DNA of 64,000 nt from Streptomyces ruber (GCF_014648075.1 NZ_BMQK01000004.1:500048-564047), one strand, 5' to 3'; counted from the first letter of the stretch, positions 55,486 to 64,000 are shown. Made by a program: numbers and translations. Notes: generated from the letters alone by a model not told the origin.

Positions 55486-56958
55486 TCACCTTCGGCCGCC
55501 CGCCGCCTCCCTGATTTCCGCGTGCCGCAGCCGCTCCGCCGTGCGCTCGGCCGTCCGGTGCGCCCAGGGGCCGGTCGTGAGCGCGCCCACGGCCAGGACG
55601 GCGAGGCCGCAGGCGGTGAGGATCCACCAGCCGGGGCGGGCGGCGGACACGAAGGAGTCCGCGTACGTCTCGCGCGTCCCGAAGAAGGACGTGGGGATGC
55701 CGGCCGCCAGCACGGCGCCGATCACCGCGACGCCCAGCGTCTGGCCGAGCTGGCGGCTGGTGGAGGCGACCGCGGCGGCGACCCCGGCCCGGTCGCGGGG
55801 CATGCCGGAGACGGCGGTGTTGGTAATGGGGGAGTTCACGAAGCCGAAGCCGATGCCGAAGAGGACGAAGCCGATGACGAGGGTGACGTTCCGCGTCTCG
55901 GCCTCGAAGAGCGCGAAGAGCAGCCCGCTCACGGTCATCGCGCACCCGGCGATCAGCAGTGGCAGCCGCGGCCCCCGGCTGCCCACCAGCCGGCCCGACA
56001 GGGGTGCGCAGACGAAGGTGAGGCCCGCCATCGGGAGCATCCACAGTCCCGCTTCCAGGGCGCTCAGGCCGCGCACGTTCTGCAGGTAGAGCGTGGAGAG
56101 GAAGAGGAAGCCGCCGAGCGCCGCGAACGCGCACACCGCGATCACCGTCGCCCCGCTGAACGGCGCCGAGCGGAAGAAGCGCAGGTCGATGAGGGGTTCG
56201 GCACGGCGCGGCTCGTGGCTGAGGAGGCCGAGGAGGGCGGCGAGGGCGAGTCCGGCGAAGGGCAGGACGGTGCCGGGCCCCGCGTGCGGCGCCTCGATGA
56301 TCGCGTACGTCAGGGAGCCGAACAGAACGATCACCAGGACCTGGCCCGGGGGATCGGAGCGGCGGGCCTTCGGCGCGCGCGACTCGGGGACGAAGCGGAA
56401 GGTGAGCAGGAGCGCGGCGAGCCCCACCGGCAGATTGATCCAGAAGATCGAGCGCCAGCCGACCGACTCCACGAGCAGCCCGCCGACCAGCGGCCCCGCC
56501 GCCATGGATATACCGACGACCGCGCCCCAGACACCGATTGCACGGGCGCGTTCGCGCGGGTCCGTGAAGGTGTTGGTGATGATCGACATGGCGACCGGGT
56601 TCAGCATCGAGCCGCCGACCGCCTGCACCATGCGGAAGGCGATCAGCCAGTTCAGGTCGGGGGCGAGCGAACAGAGCACCGAGCCGGCGGTGAAGACGAC
56701 GAGGCCCGCCATGAAGACGCGCTTGCGGCCGATCCGGTCGGCGGTCGAGCCCGCGAGCATCAGCAGTGAGGCGAGGACGAGCGTGTACGCGTCGATCGTC
56801 CACTGCAGGCCCGAGACGCTCGCGTCCAGGTCGCGTTGCAGGGACGGCAGGGCGACGTTGAGGACGGTGTTGTCGAGGCTCACGATCAGCAGGCTCATGC
56901 AGCAGATCGCGAGCACCAGCAGACGCCGGCGGTGGCTGAGCTCGGGCATGAGGTCCAT
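55486..56958 (-). CDS. MFS transporter, DHA2 (14-TM) drug exporter type
   Basis: 490 residues with about 14 TM segments. The N-terminal DNTVLNVALPSLQRDLDAS is the DHA2 motif D1, GRKR follows TM2 and WRSIFWINLPVGL is the motif C region. A proton-driven multidrug or antiseptic exporter is likely. The PatB gene follows in the same direction; no adjacent regulator is seen. Confidence 0.92.
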   Translation of the reverse strand: MDLMPELSHRRRLLVLAICCMSLLIVSLDNTVLNVALPSLQRDLDASVSGLQWTIDAYTLVLASLLMLAGSTADRIGRKRVFMAGLVVFTAGSVLCSLAPDLNWLIAFRMVQAVGGSMLNPVAMSIITNTFTDPRERARAIGVWGAVVGISMAAGPLVGGLLVESVGWRSIFWINLPVGLAALLLTFRFVPESRAPKARRSDPPGQVLVIVLFGSLTYAIIEAPHAGPGTVLPFAGLALAALLGLLSHEPRRAEPLIDLRFFRSAPFSGATVIAVCAFAALGGFLFLSTLYLQNVRGLSALEAGLWMLPMAGLTFVCAPLSGRLVGSRGPRLPLLIAGCAMTVSGLLFALFEAETRNVTLVIGFVLFGIGFGFVNSPITNTAVSGMPRDRAGVAAAVASTSRQLGQTLGVAVIGAVLAAGIPTSFFGTRETYADSFVSAARPGWWILTACGLAVLAVGALTTGPWAHRTAERTAERLRHAEIREAAGGRR

Positions 56959-56969
56959 CGTAGAACAAT

Positions 56970-56990
56970 TTAAGTAGTGCGCCTAACTAA
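56970..56990. promoter_or_regulatory. Candidate operator at the DHA2 exporter / dus gap
   Basis: TTAAGTAG-TGCGC-CTAACTAA: 8-bp arms with six matches and a 5-bp spacer, 12 bp upstream of the exporter start. AT-rich half-sites of this kind often bind MarR-type repressors; the regulator is not encoded here. Confidence 0.4.
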
Positions 56991-57029
56991 TGACTGGTAC
57001 AGCTGGTCTGCGTGCGCGACAATGGGGGA

Positions 57030-58172
57030 ATGTCCACGTCCTTCTCCCCCCTCAGCATCGGCCCGCACACCGTCCGGCCGCCCGTCGTGCTCGCACCCAT
57101 GGCCGGCATCACGAACGCGCCGTTCCGCACGCTGTGCCGCGAGTTCAGCGGGGGCAAAGGCCTGTTCGTGAGCGAGATGATCACGACCCGGGCGCTGGTC
57201 GAGCGCAACGAGAAGACCATGCAGCTGATCAAGTTCGACGCGAGCGAGAAGCCGCGCTCGATCCAGCTGTACGGCGTGGACCCGGCGACCGTCGGCAAGG
57301 CCGTCCGCATGATCGCGGAGGAGGGCCTCGCCGACCACATCGACCTGAACTTCGGCTGCCCGGTCCCCAAGGTGACGCGGAAGGGCGGCGGCTCGGCCCT
57401 CCCGTACAAGCGGAACCTGCTCCGCGCGATCCTGCGCGAGGCCGTGACCGGGGCCGGTGACCTGCCCGTCACCATGAAGATGCGCAAGGGCATCGACGAC
57501 GACCACATCACCTACCTCGACGCCGGCCGGATCGCCGTCGAGGAGGGCGTGACCGCGATCGCGCTGCACGGCCGCACGGCCGCCCAGCACTACGGCGGCA
57601 CCGCCGACTGGGACGCCATCGCCCGGCTGAAGGAACACGTGCCGGAGATTCCCGTCCTCGGCAACGGCGACATCTGGTCGGCCGGGGACGCGCTGCGCAT
57701 GGTCCGCGAGACCGGCTGCGACGGCGTGGTCGTGGGCCGCGGCTGCCTCGGCCGGCCGTGGCTGTTCGCGGACCTGGTCGCCGCGTTCGAGGGCCGTACG
57801 GAGGACATCGCGCGCCCGGCGCTGCGCGAGGTGGCCGACGTCATGGTGCGCCACGCCACGCTCCTCGGCGAGTGGCTCGGCGACGAGGCGCGCGGCGTCA
57901 TCGACTTCCGCAAGCACGTGGCCTGGTACCTCAAGGGCTTCGCGGTCGGCTCCGAGATGCGCAAGCGCCTCGCGATCACCTCCTCCCTGGAGGAGCTGCG
58001 CGCCGGCCTCGACGAACTGGACCTCGACCAGCCCTGGCCGGCCGGCGCCGACGGCCCCCGCGGCCGCACCTCCGGCAACAACCGCGTCGTCCTCCCCGAC
58101 GGCTGGCTCAAGGACCCGTACGACTGCGCGGGCGTCGGCGAGGACGCGGAACTGGACACGTCCGGCGGCTGA
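57030..58172 (+). CDS. dus: tRNA-dihydrouridine synthase (DusB type)
   Basis: 380 residues: LAPMAGITNAPFRTLCREF, IDLNFGCPVPKVTRKGGGSAL with the catalytic Cys110, VTMKMRKGID, ALHGRTAAQHYGG and FMN phosphate site VLGNGDIWS ... GVVVGRGCLGRPWLF. Uses FMN/NADPH to reduce uridines in tRNA. The ATG is directly preceded by GGGGGA; a GTG six codons earlier is an alternative. Confidence 0.94.
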   Translation: MSTSFSPLSIGPHTVRPPVVLAPMAGITNAPFRTLCREFSGGKGLFVSEMITTRALVERNEKTMQLIKFDASEKPRSIQLYGVDPATVGKAVRMIAEEGLADHIDLNFGCPVPKVTRKGGGSALPYKRNLLRAILREAVTGAGDLPVTMKMRKGIDDDHITYLDAGRIAVEEGVTAIALHGRTAAQHYGGTADWDAIARLKEHVPEIPVLGNGDIWSAGDALRMVRETGCDGVVVGRGCLGRPWLFADLVAAFEGRTEDIARPALREVADVMVRHATLLGEWLGDEARGVIDFRKHVAWYLKGFAVGSEMRKRLAITSSLEELRAGLDELDLDQPWPAGADGPRGRTSGNNRVVLPDGWLKDPYDCAGVGEDAELDTSGG

Positions 58173-58204
58173 GCGCCCGGGAACAGGGGAGTCCCGCGCT
58201 CCCG

Positions 58205-58562
58205 CTCCCTCACGCACCCTTCACGGCGGTGAACGGCGTCGGCGGCGGCGCCGCCGAACGAGAGGCGCATGCCCGGGGGAGGGAACCGGGCCGGCTCGGG
58301 GTGGCCGGGCGCGGTTCGCGCCCGGGTCAGGCACCCCGTACGGCGGTGAGCAGCGCCGACGGCGGCGCGGCCGGGCGAGCAGCGCATCGCAGGGGGCGCA
58401 GGGGGACCGGACCGGCCCCGGGCGAGCGCGGCCCGTGTCCGGGTCAGGCGCCCCCGACCGCCGTCAGCAGCGCCGACGGCGGCGCGGCCGGGCGAGCAGC
58501 GCATCGCAGGGGGCGCAGGGGGGACCGGACCGGCGCCGGGCGGCCGAGCGCGGCCCGTGTCC
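58205..58562. repeat. Tandem decayed copies of the downstream gene's 3' end
   Basis: Units of about 117-122 bp begin at about 58208, 58324 and 58441 and continue as the true gene end from 58563. Each shares gggtcaggc and a ccgccgtcagcagcgcc-like core. On the minus strand the third copy still reads ...LLTAVGGA-stop, as the real C-terminus does; the first is much decayed. They fill most of the dus/glycosidase gap of 393 bp. Confidence 0.8.
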
Positions 58563-58565
58563 GGG

Positions 58566-60506
58566 TCAGGCGCCCCCGACCGCCGTCAGCAGCGCCAGTG
58601 GCGCCGCCGCCGAGCGGGACTCGCGTACGCAGGCGTGCGGGTACGGGACCGGCTCCGCGTGGCCGGCGCGGTCGTAGCCGGCGAGCACCTCCGGCAGGCG
58701 GTGGCCCGTCGCCGTCGCCGCGTCCACCAGGCCGTGCGCGACCGCGCGGGCCTCGTCGTGCAGTCCGTAGCGGGCCAGGCCCAGGGTGATGAGCGCGTTG
58801 TCGTGGGGCCAGACCGAACCGCGGTGGTACGACAGCGGGTGGTACGCCGCCTGCCCGGCGGCCAGCGTGCGCACGCCCCAGCCGGAGAAGAAGTCGGGCT
58901 CCAGCAGCCGGCGGCCGACCAGTTCCCCGTACTCCTTGTCCAGCAGGCCCGACCACAGCAGGTGGCCCGCGTCGGAGGCGAGCGCGTTGACGTGGCGGCC
59001 GTCGCCGTCCAGGGCCAGCGCGGGGAAGGAGAGCTCGGCCATCCAGAAGTCCCGCTGGAAACGGTCGCGCAGGTCCGCCGCCGCCTGTTCGAGCAGCGCC
59101 GCGTACACCTCGTCGTCCCACACCGTGCGGGCGAGCTGGGCGGTGCGGCGCAGCGCGTCGTACGCGTAGCCCTGCGCGCCCGCCGCCATCACCGGGCCGG
59201 TGGGACGGTCGCCGTCCGCCGAGCAGATGGCGCCCGGGGAGTCCTTCCAGTTCTGGTTGGCGAGGCCGCCCCGGTCCGCGCGGTACACCAGGTACCCGCG
59301 TGAGGTGAGCCCGCCGTGGTCCAGCATCCAGCCGATCGCCGCCCGCGCGTGCGATTCCAGGCGGCGGGCCAGTGCCGCGTCGCCGGTGTGCTCCACGTAC
59401 GCGCCGAGGAGCACCAGGAAGAGCGGGGTCGCGTCCACCGAGCCGTAGTAGCGCCCGTACGGCACCTGCCCGAAGTGGGCCAGCTCCCCGTGCCGCACCT
59501 CGTGCACGATCTTCCCCGGCTGCGCCACCTCGCCCGCCCCGGTCCCGGTCGCCTGGGTGGCGGCCAGCGCGGGCAGCGTGGCGGCGGCGAGGTCCGGGCG
59601 GTAGGGAAGCGCGAAGAGGGAGGTCAGCAGCGCGTCGCGGCCGAGCAGGGTGAGGAACCAGGGCGCCCCGGCCGCCGGGACGCGCAGGGCCTCGCCGTCC
59701 GGGCCGGTCGCGGGCACCTGGAGCGCGGCGAGGTCGGACAGCCCGCGCGCACAGGCCGCCGCGAGCTCCGGCCACCCCGTCGGGAAGGGCACGCCCTCCG
59801 CGAACTCCGCCTCCAGCGCCCGCAGCCGCTCGCGCGCCGCGGACGGGGACGGCGGCACGTCCGCCGCACCGTCCGTGCCGTGCGGCCGGGCGGCGACCCG
59901 CAGCGCCACCTCGGCGGACCCGTGCGGCTCCAGCCGCAGGGTCCAGACCAGGCGCCGGGCGCCCGTGCCCGTCTCCTCCACACCGTCCGGCGCGGGTTCG
60001 GCCGTGACGGTGGTGGAGGAGCGCCAGTCCGCGCGCTGGTAGCCGAACTCGACCCCCTCGTCGAGCACCTTCCGGGACCGTACGGCACCGGTCTTGGTGT
60101 ACGTACGGTGGTCCGAGCGCAGCTCGAACTGGTCCGTGAAGTCGGCGTCCGCGGTCACCGCGATCCGCACCGTCGTGGGCACCGAACGGTTGCTCGTCAC
60201 CCGCACCGCCTCCACCAGCGCGCCCTCGGCGACGGCCTGTTCACGGAAGAGCGTGTACGCGGGCGGCTCCTGACGGCCGCCGCGCGGTACGAGCACACAG
60301 CGCGCGGTGTCGCCGTCGCCCACCGGGGTGAGCGCCTCCGGGACGGCACCGTCCACGGTGAGCTGCCAGCGGCTGAGGTGCCGGGCGTCCCGTACGAACA
60401 GCCCGTCCGGCGCGGAGCCGCCGCCGCGCACCCCGCTGATGTCCCCGCCGTCCCCCACGGCCAGGAACGTATCGCCGCGCACGAGCAGATGCTGCCGGTC
60501 CGTCAT
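58566..60506 (-). CDS. Amylo-alpha-1,6-glucosidase-like (glycogen debranching N-terminal domain) protein
   Basis: 646 residues. The N-terminal glycogen-debranching domain (GDE_N-like, GLFVRDARHLSRWQL) leads to an (alpha/alpha)6-barrel with TLLGRDALLTSLFAL, YGSVDATPLFLVLLG, NQNWKDSPGAICSADG and YHRGSVWPHDNALITLG. Members act on alpha-glucosidic linkages; true substrate open. GAGGAA precedes the ATG. The first bases overlap the stop of the upstream glycosidase gene (ATGA). Its 3' end is duplicated downstream. Confidence 0.85.
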   Translation of the reverse strand: MTDRQHLLVRGDTFLAVGDGGDISGVRGGGSAPDGLFVRDARHLSRWQLTVDGAVPEALTPVGDGDTARCVLVPRGGRQEPPAYTLFREQAVAEGALVEAVRVTSNRSVPTTVRIAVTADADFTDQFELRSDHRTYTKTGAVRSRKVLDEGVEFGYQRADWRSSTTVTAEPAPDGVEETGTGARRLVWTLRLEPHGSAEVALRVAARPHGTDGAADVPPSPSAARERLRALEAEFAEGVPFPTGWPELAAACARGLSDLAALQVPATGPDGEALRVPAAGAPWFLTLLGRDALLTSLFALPYRPDLAAATLPALAATQATGTGAGEVAQPGKIVHEVRHGELAHFGQVPYGRYYGSVDATPLFLVLLGAYVEHTGDAALARRLESHARAAIGWMLDHGGLTSRGYLVYRADRGGLANQNWKDSPGAICSADGDRPTGPVMAAGAQGYAYDALRRTAQLARTVWDDEVYAALLEQAAADLRDRFQRDFWMAELSFPALALDGDGRHVNALASDAGHLLWSGLLDKEYGELVGRRLLEPDFFSGWGVRTLAAGQAAYHPLSYHRGSVWPHDNALITLGLARYGLHDEARAVAHGLVDAATATGHRLPEVLAGYDRAGHAEPVPYPHACVRESRSAAAPLALLTAVGGA

Positions 60507-62017
60507 CCCCGTTCCTCTTCCTTCTCGCTGCTGTCGCCGTACGTGTCGGGTCCGAGGGGCACGCTGTCCTGCGGTGCCTCGTGGAGCAGGTCGAGCGTGA
60601 GCGCGGCGGTCCAGCCGAAGCCGGTCGTCCCGCAGGCCGCGCCGGTGTACGGGTCCACGTACTCCGCGAACCCGGACGCGCCGGCCGTGCGCAGGAAGTC
60701 CTCCCGCAGCGCGTCGGCCCGCGCGCGCTCGCCGTGCAGCCGCAGCCCGCGCTCCAGCAGCCAGGCCGTGTTGAACCAGGCCGGGCCGCGCCAGTACCGG
60801 TGCCGGTCGAAGGCCTCGCCGGTGAGGTCGTAGCTGGGGACGAGCCGGGCCGCGCCGCCGAGGCCGAAGTGCGGCCCGCACGCCGTGCGGACGAGGGCGC
60901 GGGCGACGGTGCGCGGCAGGGTGGGCAGCAGCAGCGGGATCAGACCGGAGACGCTCCGCTCGGGGACGAGGGCGCCGGACGGCCTTGCTCCGGGCGCGGC
61001 CCCGTACACGTCCCGGCAGAGGAACATTCCCTCCGCCGGGTCCCACAGCCGGTCCACCAGAGCCGTCGTGAGCCGCTCCGCGCGCGCGTGGCGGGCCGTG
61101 CCCGTCGCGCCGAGCTCCTTGGCGATCCGGGCCAGCGCGTGCTCGGAGGCGATCAGCAGGGCGTTGAAGGCGGGGTCCTCCACCGCGAAGCCGACCGGCC
61201 GGGCGCCCGGACGGTCGCTGTACCCCCGCTCCCGGTAATCCGCCGCCAGCCGCACGTACCGCCCGTAGTCCAGGTCCGTCGGCCGGTCCTCGGGCGCGCC
61301 GTGCGCCAGGTCGGCGCGGCGGAAGGAGCGGGCCGGGGCCGGGACCACCCGGGACAGCGGGGCGTCCCAGCAGGGGGAGTTGTCCATGCCCTGCTCCCAC
61401 GGGTGCACCACGGAGGCCAGGCCGCCCCCGCCCAGGTCGCGGCGGTGCAGCAGGTAGCGGTGCCAGGCGGCCAGCCGCGGATACACCCGGGGCAGGAAGC
61501 CGCGGGCCCGGGACAGACCGGGATCGGCCCGGTGCACCAGCCACGCGGCGAGCGCGTGCACCGGTGGCTGCACGATGCCCGAGGTCTGTACGGTGCGCGG
61601 GGCGCCCGCGGTGCGCCCCGCGGCCGAGGAGCGCCAGAAGTCCGGGCTCGGGAAGTAGGCGTCGAGGGGCACGGAGGGGTTGAAGACGATGTGCGGGATC
61701 CGGCCGTCGCCCCACTGGGCGGCGAGCAGCGTCTCCAGTTCCGTCTGGGCCCGTAACGGCGACAGACGGCGCAGCCCGATCGCGATGAACGCCGAGTCCC
61801 AGGACCACTGGTGCGGGTACAGGCCGCGGGACGGCACCGTGGAGGTCCCCGTCCAGTTGGCGTCCAGCACCGCCGCCGCTCTGGCGCCCAGCGGTCCGGA
61901 GGGTCCTGACGGGTCGTACGGCGGGGCGCATGACGGGTCGTATACGGCCAGGTCCGGCGTCGGAGCAGGACCCGTGGGGGCCGTACGGCGTGCGGTCAGC
62001 TGGGTGGTGCGGTCCAC
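60503..62017 (-). CDS. GH63/MGH-like glycoside hydrolase (six-hairpin)
   Basis: 504 residues, (alpha/alpha)6-fold: GLYPHQWSWDSAFIAIGLRRL, IPHIVFNPSVPLDAYFP, ASVVHPWEQGMDNSPCWD, YWRGPAWFNTAWLL and GFGWTAALTLDLL. This pattern fits the GH63 relatives that include mannosylglycerate/glucosylglycerate hydrolases; the substrate is inferred, not shown. GTG start. It is first gene of a two-gene operon opposite the ROK regulator. Confidence 0.83.
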   Translation of the reverse strand: MDRTTQLTARRTAPTGPAPTPDLAVYDPSCAPPYDPSGPSGPLGARAAAVLDANWTGTSTVPSRGLYPHQWSWDSAFIAIGLRRLSPLRAQTELETLLAAQWGDGRIPHIVFNPSVPLDAYFPSPDFWRSSAAGRTAGAPRTVQTSGIVQPPVHALAAWLVHRADPGLSRARGFLPRVYPRLAAWHRYLLHRRDLGGGGLASVVHPWEQGMDNSPCWDAPLSRVVPAPARSFRRADLAHGAPEDRPTDLDYGRYVRLAADYRERGYSDRPGARPVGFAVEDPAFNALLIASEHALARIAKELGATGTARHARAERLTTALVDRLWDPAEGMFLCRDVYGAAPGARPSGALVPERSVSGLIPLLLPTLPRTVARALVRTACGPHFGLGGAARLVPSYDLTGEAFDRHRYWRGPAWFNTAWLLERGLRLHGERARADALREDFLRTAGASGFAEYVDPYTGAACGTTGFGWTAALTLDLLHEAPQDSVPLGPDTYGDSSEKEEERG

Positions 62018-62062
62018 GCGGGGCTCCCCGAGGGGTTCGATCCGGCCGGTTCGGCGGTGGCT

Positions 62063-62092
62063 ACCATAGGGTTACGTCTAGTTAACACGCAA
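62063..62092 (-). promoter_or_regulatory. Glycosidase operon promoter with operator in the spacer
   Basis: On the minus strand TTGCGT (62092-62087), an 18-bp spacer and TATGGT (62068-62063). The spacer contains GTTAACTAGACGTAAC, whose ends form a GTTA/TAAC inverted repeat (62071-62086), an ideal repressor position. Confidence 0.6.
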
Positions 62093-62136
62093 AACCCAAT
62101 ATGTAATGCAGAGTTGAGGAACGCAAGGGGGTGTAT

Positions 62137-63357
62137 ATGAGCGGACAGGTCGCCAAGGCGGGCGGACGAGCCGGTTCCGGGGATCTGCTCGCCCTGGTGC
62201 GCAGCGGACGGGCCACCACGCGCGGAGCGCTCCAGCAGGCCACGGGGCTGTCCCGGGCCACGGTCGGCCAGCGCCTGGACCGGCTCTTCCGGGCCGGCTG
62301 GCTGCGCGAGGGCGCCGGCGGGCCGGTGGACTCCCCGCTCGGCGGACGTCCCTCGATCACCCTCGAGTTCGACGACGAGCACGCCGTCGTCCTCGCCGCC
62401 GACCTGGACACCCGGCACGCCCGCGCCGCGGTCCTCTCGCTCTCCGGTGAGGTCCAGGCCGAGCACTCGGGCGCGCTGGACGTGGAGGACGGGCCCGGGG
62501 CCGTCCTGGACCGGCTCGGCCGCTGGTTCGGGGCGCTGCTGGAGAAGGCGGGGCGGCGGGCGGACGAGGTCTGCGGCATCGGGCTGGCCGTGCCCGGCCC
62601 CGTGGACACGGACACCGGGCGCGTCGTCCAGCCGCCGATCATGCCCGGCTGGGACGGTCACGACCTGTGCGGCGGTCTGGCCCGCGCCTTCGCCGAGCAC
62701 GCGGGCGGGCGGGCGGACACGGTCGTCCTCGTCGACAACGACGCCAACCTCATGGCGTACGGCGAACAGCGCGCCGGCTACCCGGACTGCTCGGCCTTCG
62801 CCCTGGTCAAGGTGTCGACCGGCATCGGCGCGGGAGTCGTCGTCGACGGCACGATCTACCGGGGGATCGACGGGGGCGCCGGGGACATAGGCCACATCCG
62901 CGTTCCCGACGGCGCCGACGCGCTGTGCAGGTGCGGTTCCCACGGCTGTCTGGCCGCCGTGGCGAGCGGCGGCGCCGTGGCGCGGCGGCTGGCCGCGGCG
63001 GGCGTGCCCGCGGCCTCGGGCTCGGACGTGCGCGATCTGCTGACGGCCGGTCACCCGGAGACGGCGGCGCTCGCGCGGGAGGCGGGGCGCCGGGTCGGCG
63101 AGGTCCTCGCGACGGTGGTGACCCTGCTCAATCCGGGCGTTCTGATGATCGCCGGAGATCTGGCCGGAACGCCGTTCCTCACGGGGGTGCGGGAGCTGCT
63201 GTACCAGCGGGCGCTGCCCCGCTCCACCGCGCACCTCGACGTGGTGACCTCGCGGCTGGGGGAGCGGGCCGGGCTGATCGGGGCGGGAGCGCTGGTCGTG
63301 GAGCACCTGTACGCACCGCGGCGGGCCGAGGAGCGGCTGGCGGCGCTGGGCTTCTGA
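62137..63357 (+). CDS. ROK-family transcriptional regulator
   Basis: 406 residues. The N-terminal winged helix (LLALVRSGRATTRGALQQATGLSRATVGQRLDRLF) is followed by the ROK kinase-like domain: GIGLAVPGPVDTDTG, VDNDANLMAYGE, STGIGAGVVVDGTIYRG and zinc-site CRCGSHGC. The residue after the cluster is Leu-Ala rather than the usual Glu. It probably senses a sugar and represses the divergent glycosidase operon. ATG with AAGGGGG upstream was chosen; a GTG two codons earlier is an alternative. Confidence 0.9.
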   Translation: MSGQVAKAGGRAGSGDLLALVRSGRATTRGALQQATGLSRATVGQRLDRLFRAGWLREGAGGPVDSPLGGRPSITLEFDDEHAVVLAADLDTRHARAAVLSLSGEVQAEHSGALDVEDGPGAVLDRLGRWFGALLEKAGRRADEVCGIGLAVPGPVDTDTGRVVQPPIMPGWDGHDLCGGLARAFAEHAGGRADTVVLVDNDANLMAYGEQRAGYPDCSAFALVKVSTGIGAGVVVDGTIYRGIDGGAGDIGHIRVPDGADALCRCGSHGCLAAVASGGAVARRLAAAGVPAASGSDVRDLLTAGHPETAALAREAGRRVGEVLATVVTLLNPGVLMIAGDLAGTPFLTGVRELLYQRALPRSTAHLDVVTSRLGERAGLIGAGALVVEHLYAPRRAEERLAALGF

Positions 63358-63486
63358 CGTGACGGGAGGGTTTCGGCCCGCGTCACGGTCCGCATGGTGG
63401 GACGCGCCTCCGCCGGACGGCGTGATTCTCGCCACGCCTGTTAGGGCTTACGCTCAGATGAGCGGATCTCGGGGGAGTGTGGAGCT

Positions 63487-63517
63487 TCAAAGTGTGGCAC
63501 TGGGTGCCACACTTTGA
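63487..63517. promoter_or_regulatory. 31-bp perfect inverted repeat
   Basis: TCAAAGTGTGGCAC and GTGCCACACTTTGA, perfect 14-bp arms around TGG. It lies 130 bp after the ROK gene and 250 bp before ppdK, on the codirectional side of both. It has no T-run. It could be a terminator for the ROK gene or an operator. Confidence 0.6.
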
Positions 63518-63693
63518 TCGTTCACCGAATGAACTCAATCGTGTTAAATGCCGCTCACATGAGCAGTGCGGAGGATCTACGAGAGTAGATTCATTCGAGG
63601 GTTGAACGCACGGCAGTGCACTTCCTTGCCAAGCCTTGACTTTCGATCTGCTGGCGCGCGACGGGTTACAGGCACATGACGCACGAGTGGACG

Positions 63694-63718
63694 TACCCAG
63701 ACGCCTTTGATCTGGGTA
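63694..63718 (+). promoter_or_regulatory. Stem-loop in the ppdK leader
   Basis: TACCCAGA and TCTGGGTA form a perfect 8-bp stem with a 9-nt loop, 50 bp before the ppdK start. It could be part of the promoter or 5' leader. Confidence 0.45.
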
Positions 63719-63767
63719 TGTTCCTCGCCGTCAGGGCAGCCACCGCGTCCTCGAGGAGTTGGGACCC

Positions 63768-64000
63768 GTGTCGGAAAACAAAGATCCCCACGTGCGCCAG
63801 ACGGCTCAGAGTGTTGAGGGCGTGAAGTTCGTCTATGACTTCACCGAGGGCAACAAGGACCTCAAGGACCTGCTCGGCGGCAAGGGAGCGAACCTCGCCG
63901 AGATGACCAATCTCGGCCTCCCCGTCCCTCCCGGCTTCACCATCACCACCGAGGCCTGCAAGGTCTACCTCGACAGCGGCGCGGAGCCGGTGGCACTCCG
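63768..64000 (+). CDS. ppdK: Pyruvate, phosphate dikinase (N-terminal part, runs off the window)
   Basis: 77 codons visible: [22 protein letters not shown] then [31 protein letters not shown], the start of the PPDK nucleotide-binding domain. The enzyme interconverts pyruvate/ATP/Pi and phosphoenolpyruvate. GAGGAG precedes the GTG by 9 nt. Confidence 0.93.
   Translation, partial: MSENKDPHVRQTAQSVEGVKFVYDFTEGNKDLKDLLGGKGANLAEMTNLGLPVPPGFTITTEACKVYLDSGAEPVAL

Larger units (their letters stand above)
63358..63767. other. Intergenic region before ppdK
   Basis: 410 bp with no supported gene, AT-richer than average. It holds a 31-bp perfect hairpin, a second stem (both listed), and a TATGTT-like -10 at about 63717; I could not settle the ppdK start site. 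Confidence 0.5.

Noticed and set aside
58205..58562. CRISPR or mobile-element repeat in the dus/glycosidase gap
   Set aside because: The units are contiguous, lack spacers and terminal inverted repeats, and match the 3' end of the neighbouring gene.

Overview
The window is very high in GC, has GTG and occasional TTG starts, and carries actinomycete families throughout. Examples are a SpoIIE-type phosphatase with its own ATPase domain, a poly-HAMP kinase, HrcA/CIRCE/DnaJ, a tricorn-like protease, a Zur-controlled zinc importer and many small Streptomyces-type proteins. It is almost certainly chromosomal DNA of a Streptomyces. From memory (not searched), the order hrcA-dnaJ, phoH-ybeY-era, leuA, recO-uppS, zur-znu, glyS, dus, ppdK matches the conserved core of Streptomyces chromosomes. 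I saw no rRNA, tRNA, CRISPR array, insertion sequence or prophage.

Layout. 1-11 kb: the N-terminal part of a poly-HAMP sensor kinase, divergent from a SpoIIE-type phosphatase; then hemW, a DUF3097 gene, a metallo-hydrolase, the CIRCE-controlled hrcA-dnaJ pair, a nitronate monooxygenase-like gene and rsmE. 11-20.6 kb: a repeat-rich Asp/Asn/His lipoprotein, a tricorn-type protease, a HIT protein, RNase Z, an adenine deaminase, an MFS exporter and a PfkB kinase. 20.6-25.5 kb: the RNA/ribosome maintenance run phoH-ybeY-CBS membrane protein-YjbR protein-CDA-like protein-era. 25.5-29 kb: a protealysin-like protease with its emfourin-type inhibitor, then leuA behind a Leu-rich attenuator peptide. 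29-39 kb: a TerB-like protein and a sialidase facing a five-gene import operon (Tat lipoprotein SBP, permease, permease-ATPase fusion, ATPase, lyase) with a divergent FadR-type regulator. 39-48 kb: a small phosphatase, two tiny overlapping genes, recO, uppS, a glycosyltransferase, zur-znuBCA and glyS. 48-54 kb is the most accessory-looking part: hydrolase, reductase, TetR, an XRE-type regulator divergent from three overlapping tiny genes, a secreted GH16 enzyme, a tiny secreted peptide and a zinc-finger-like ORF. 54-64 kb: a PatB/MalY-type lyase, a DHA2-type exporter, dus, a two-gene glycosidase operon divergent from a ROK regulator, and the start of ppdK.

Working together. Several local circuits can be read directly: HrcA/CIRCE on hrcA-dnaJ; Zur on znuA through a box between -35 and -10 of an apparently leaderless promoter; a leucine attenuator on leuA; an inverted repeat that fills the -35/-10 spacer of the glycosidase operon opposite the ROK gene; and palindromes beside the GntR and TetR genes. 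The sialidase and the adjacent lyase/peptide-type importer could form a scavenging unit.

The most unusual features are the tandem decayed copies of a gene's 3' end in the dus/glycosidase gap, the XRE regulator facing three overlapping tiny genes, the 42-bp-repeat lipoprotein, and the cytidine-deaminase-like protein lacking every zinc ligand.
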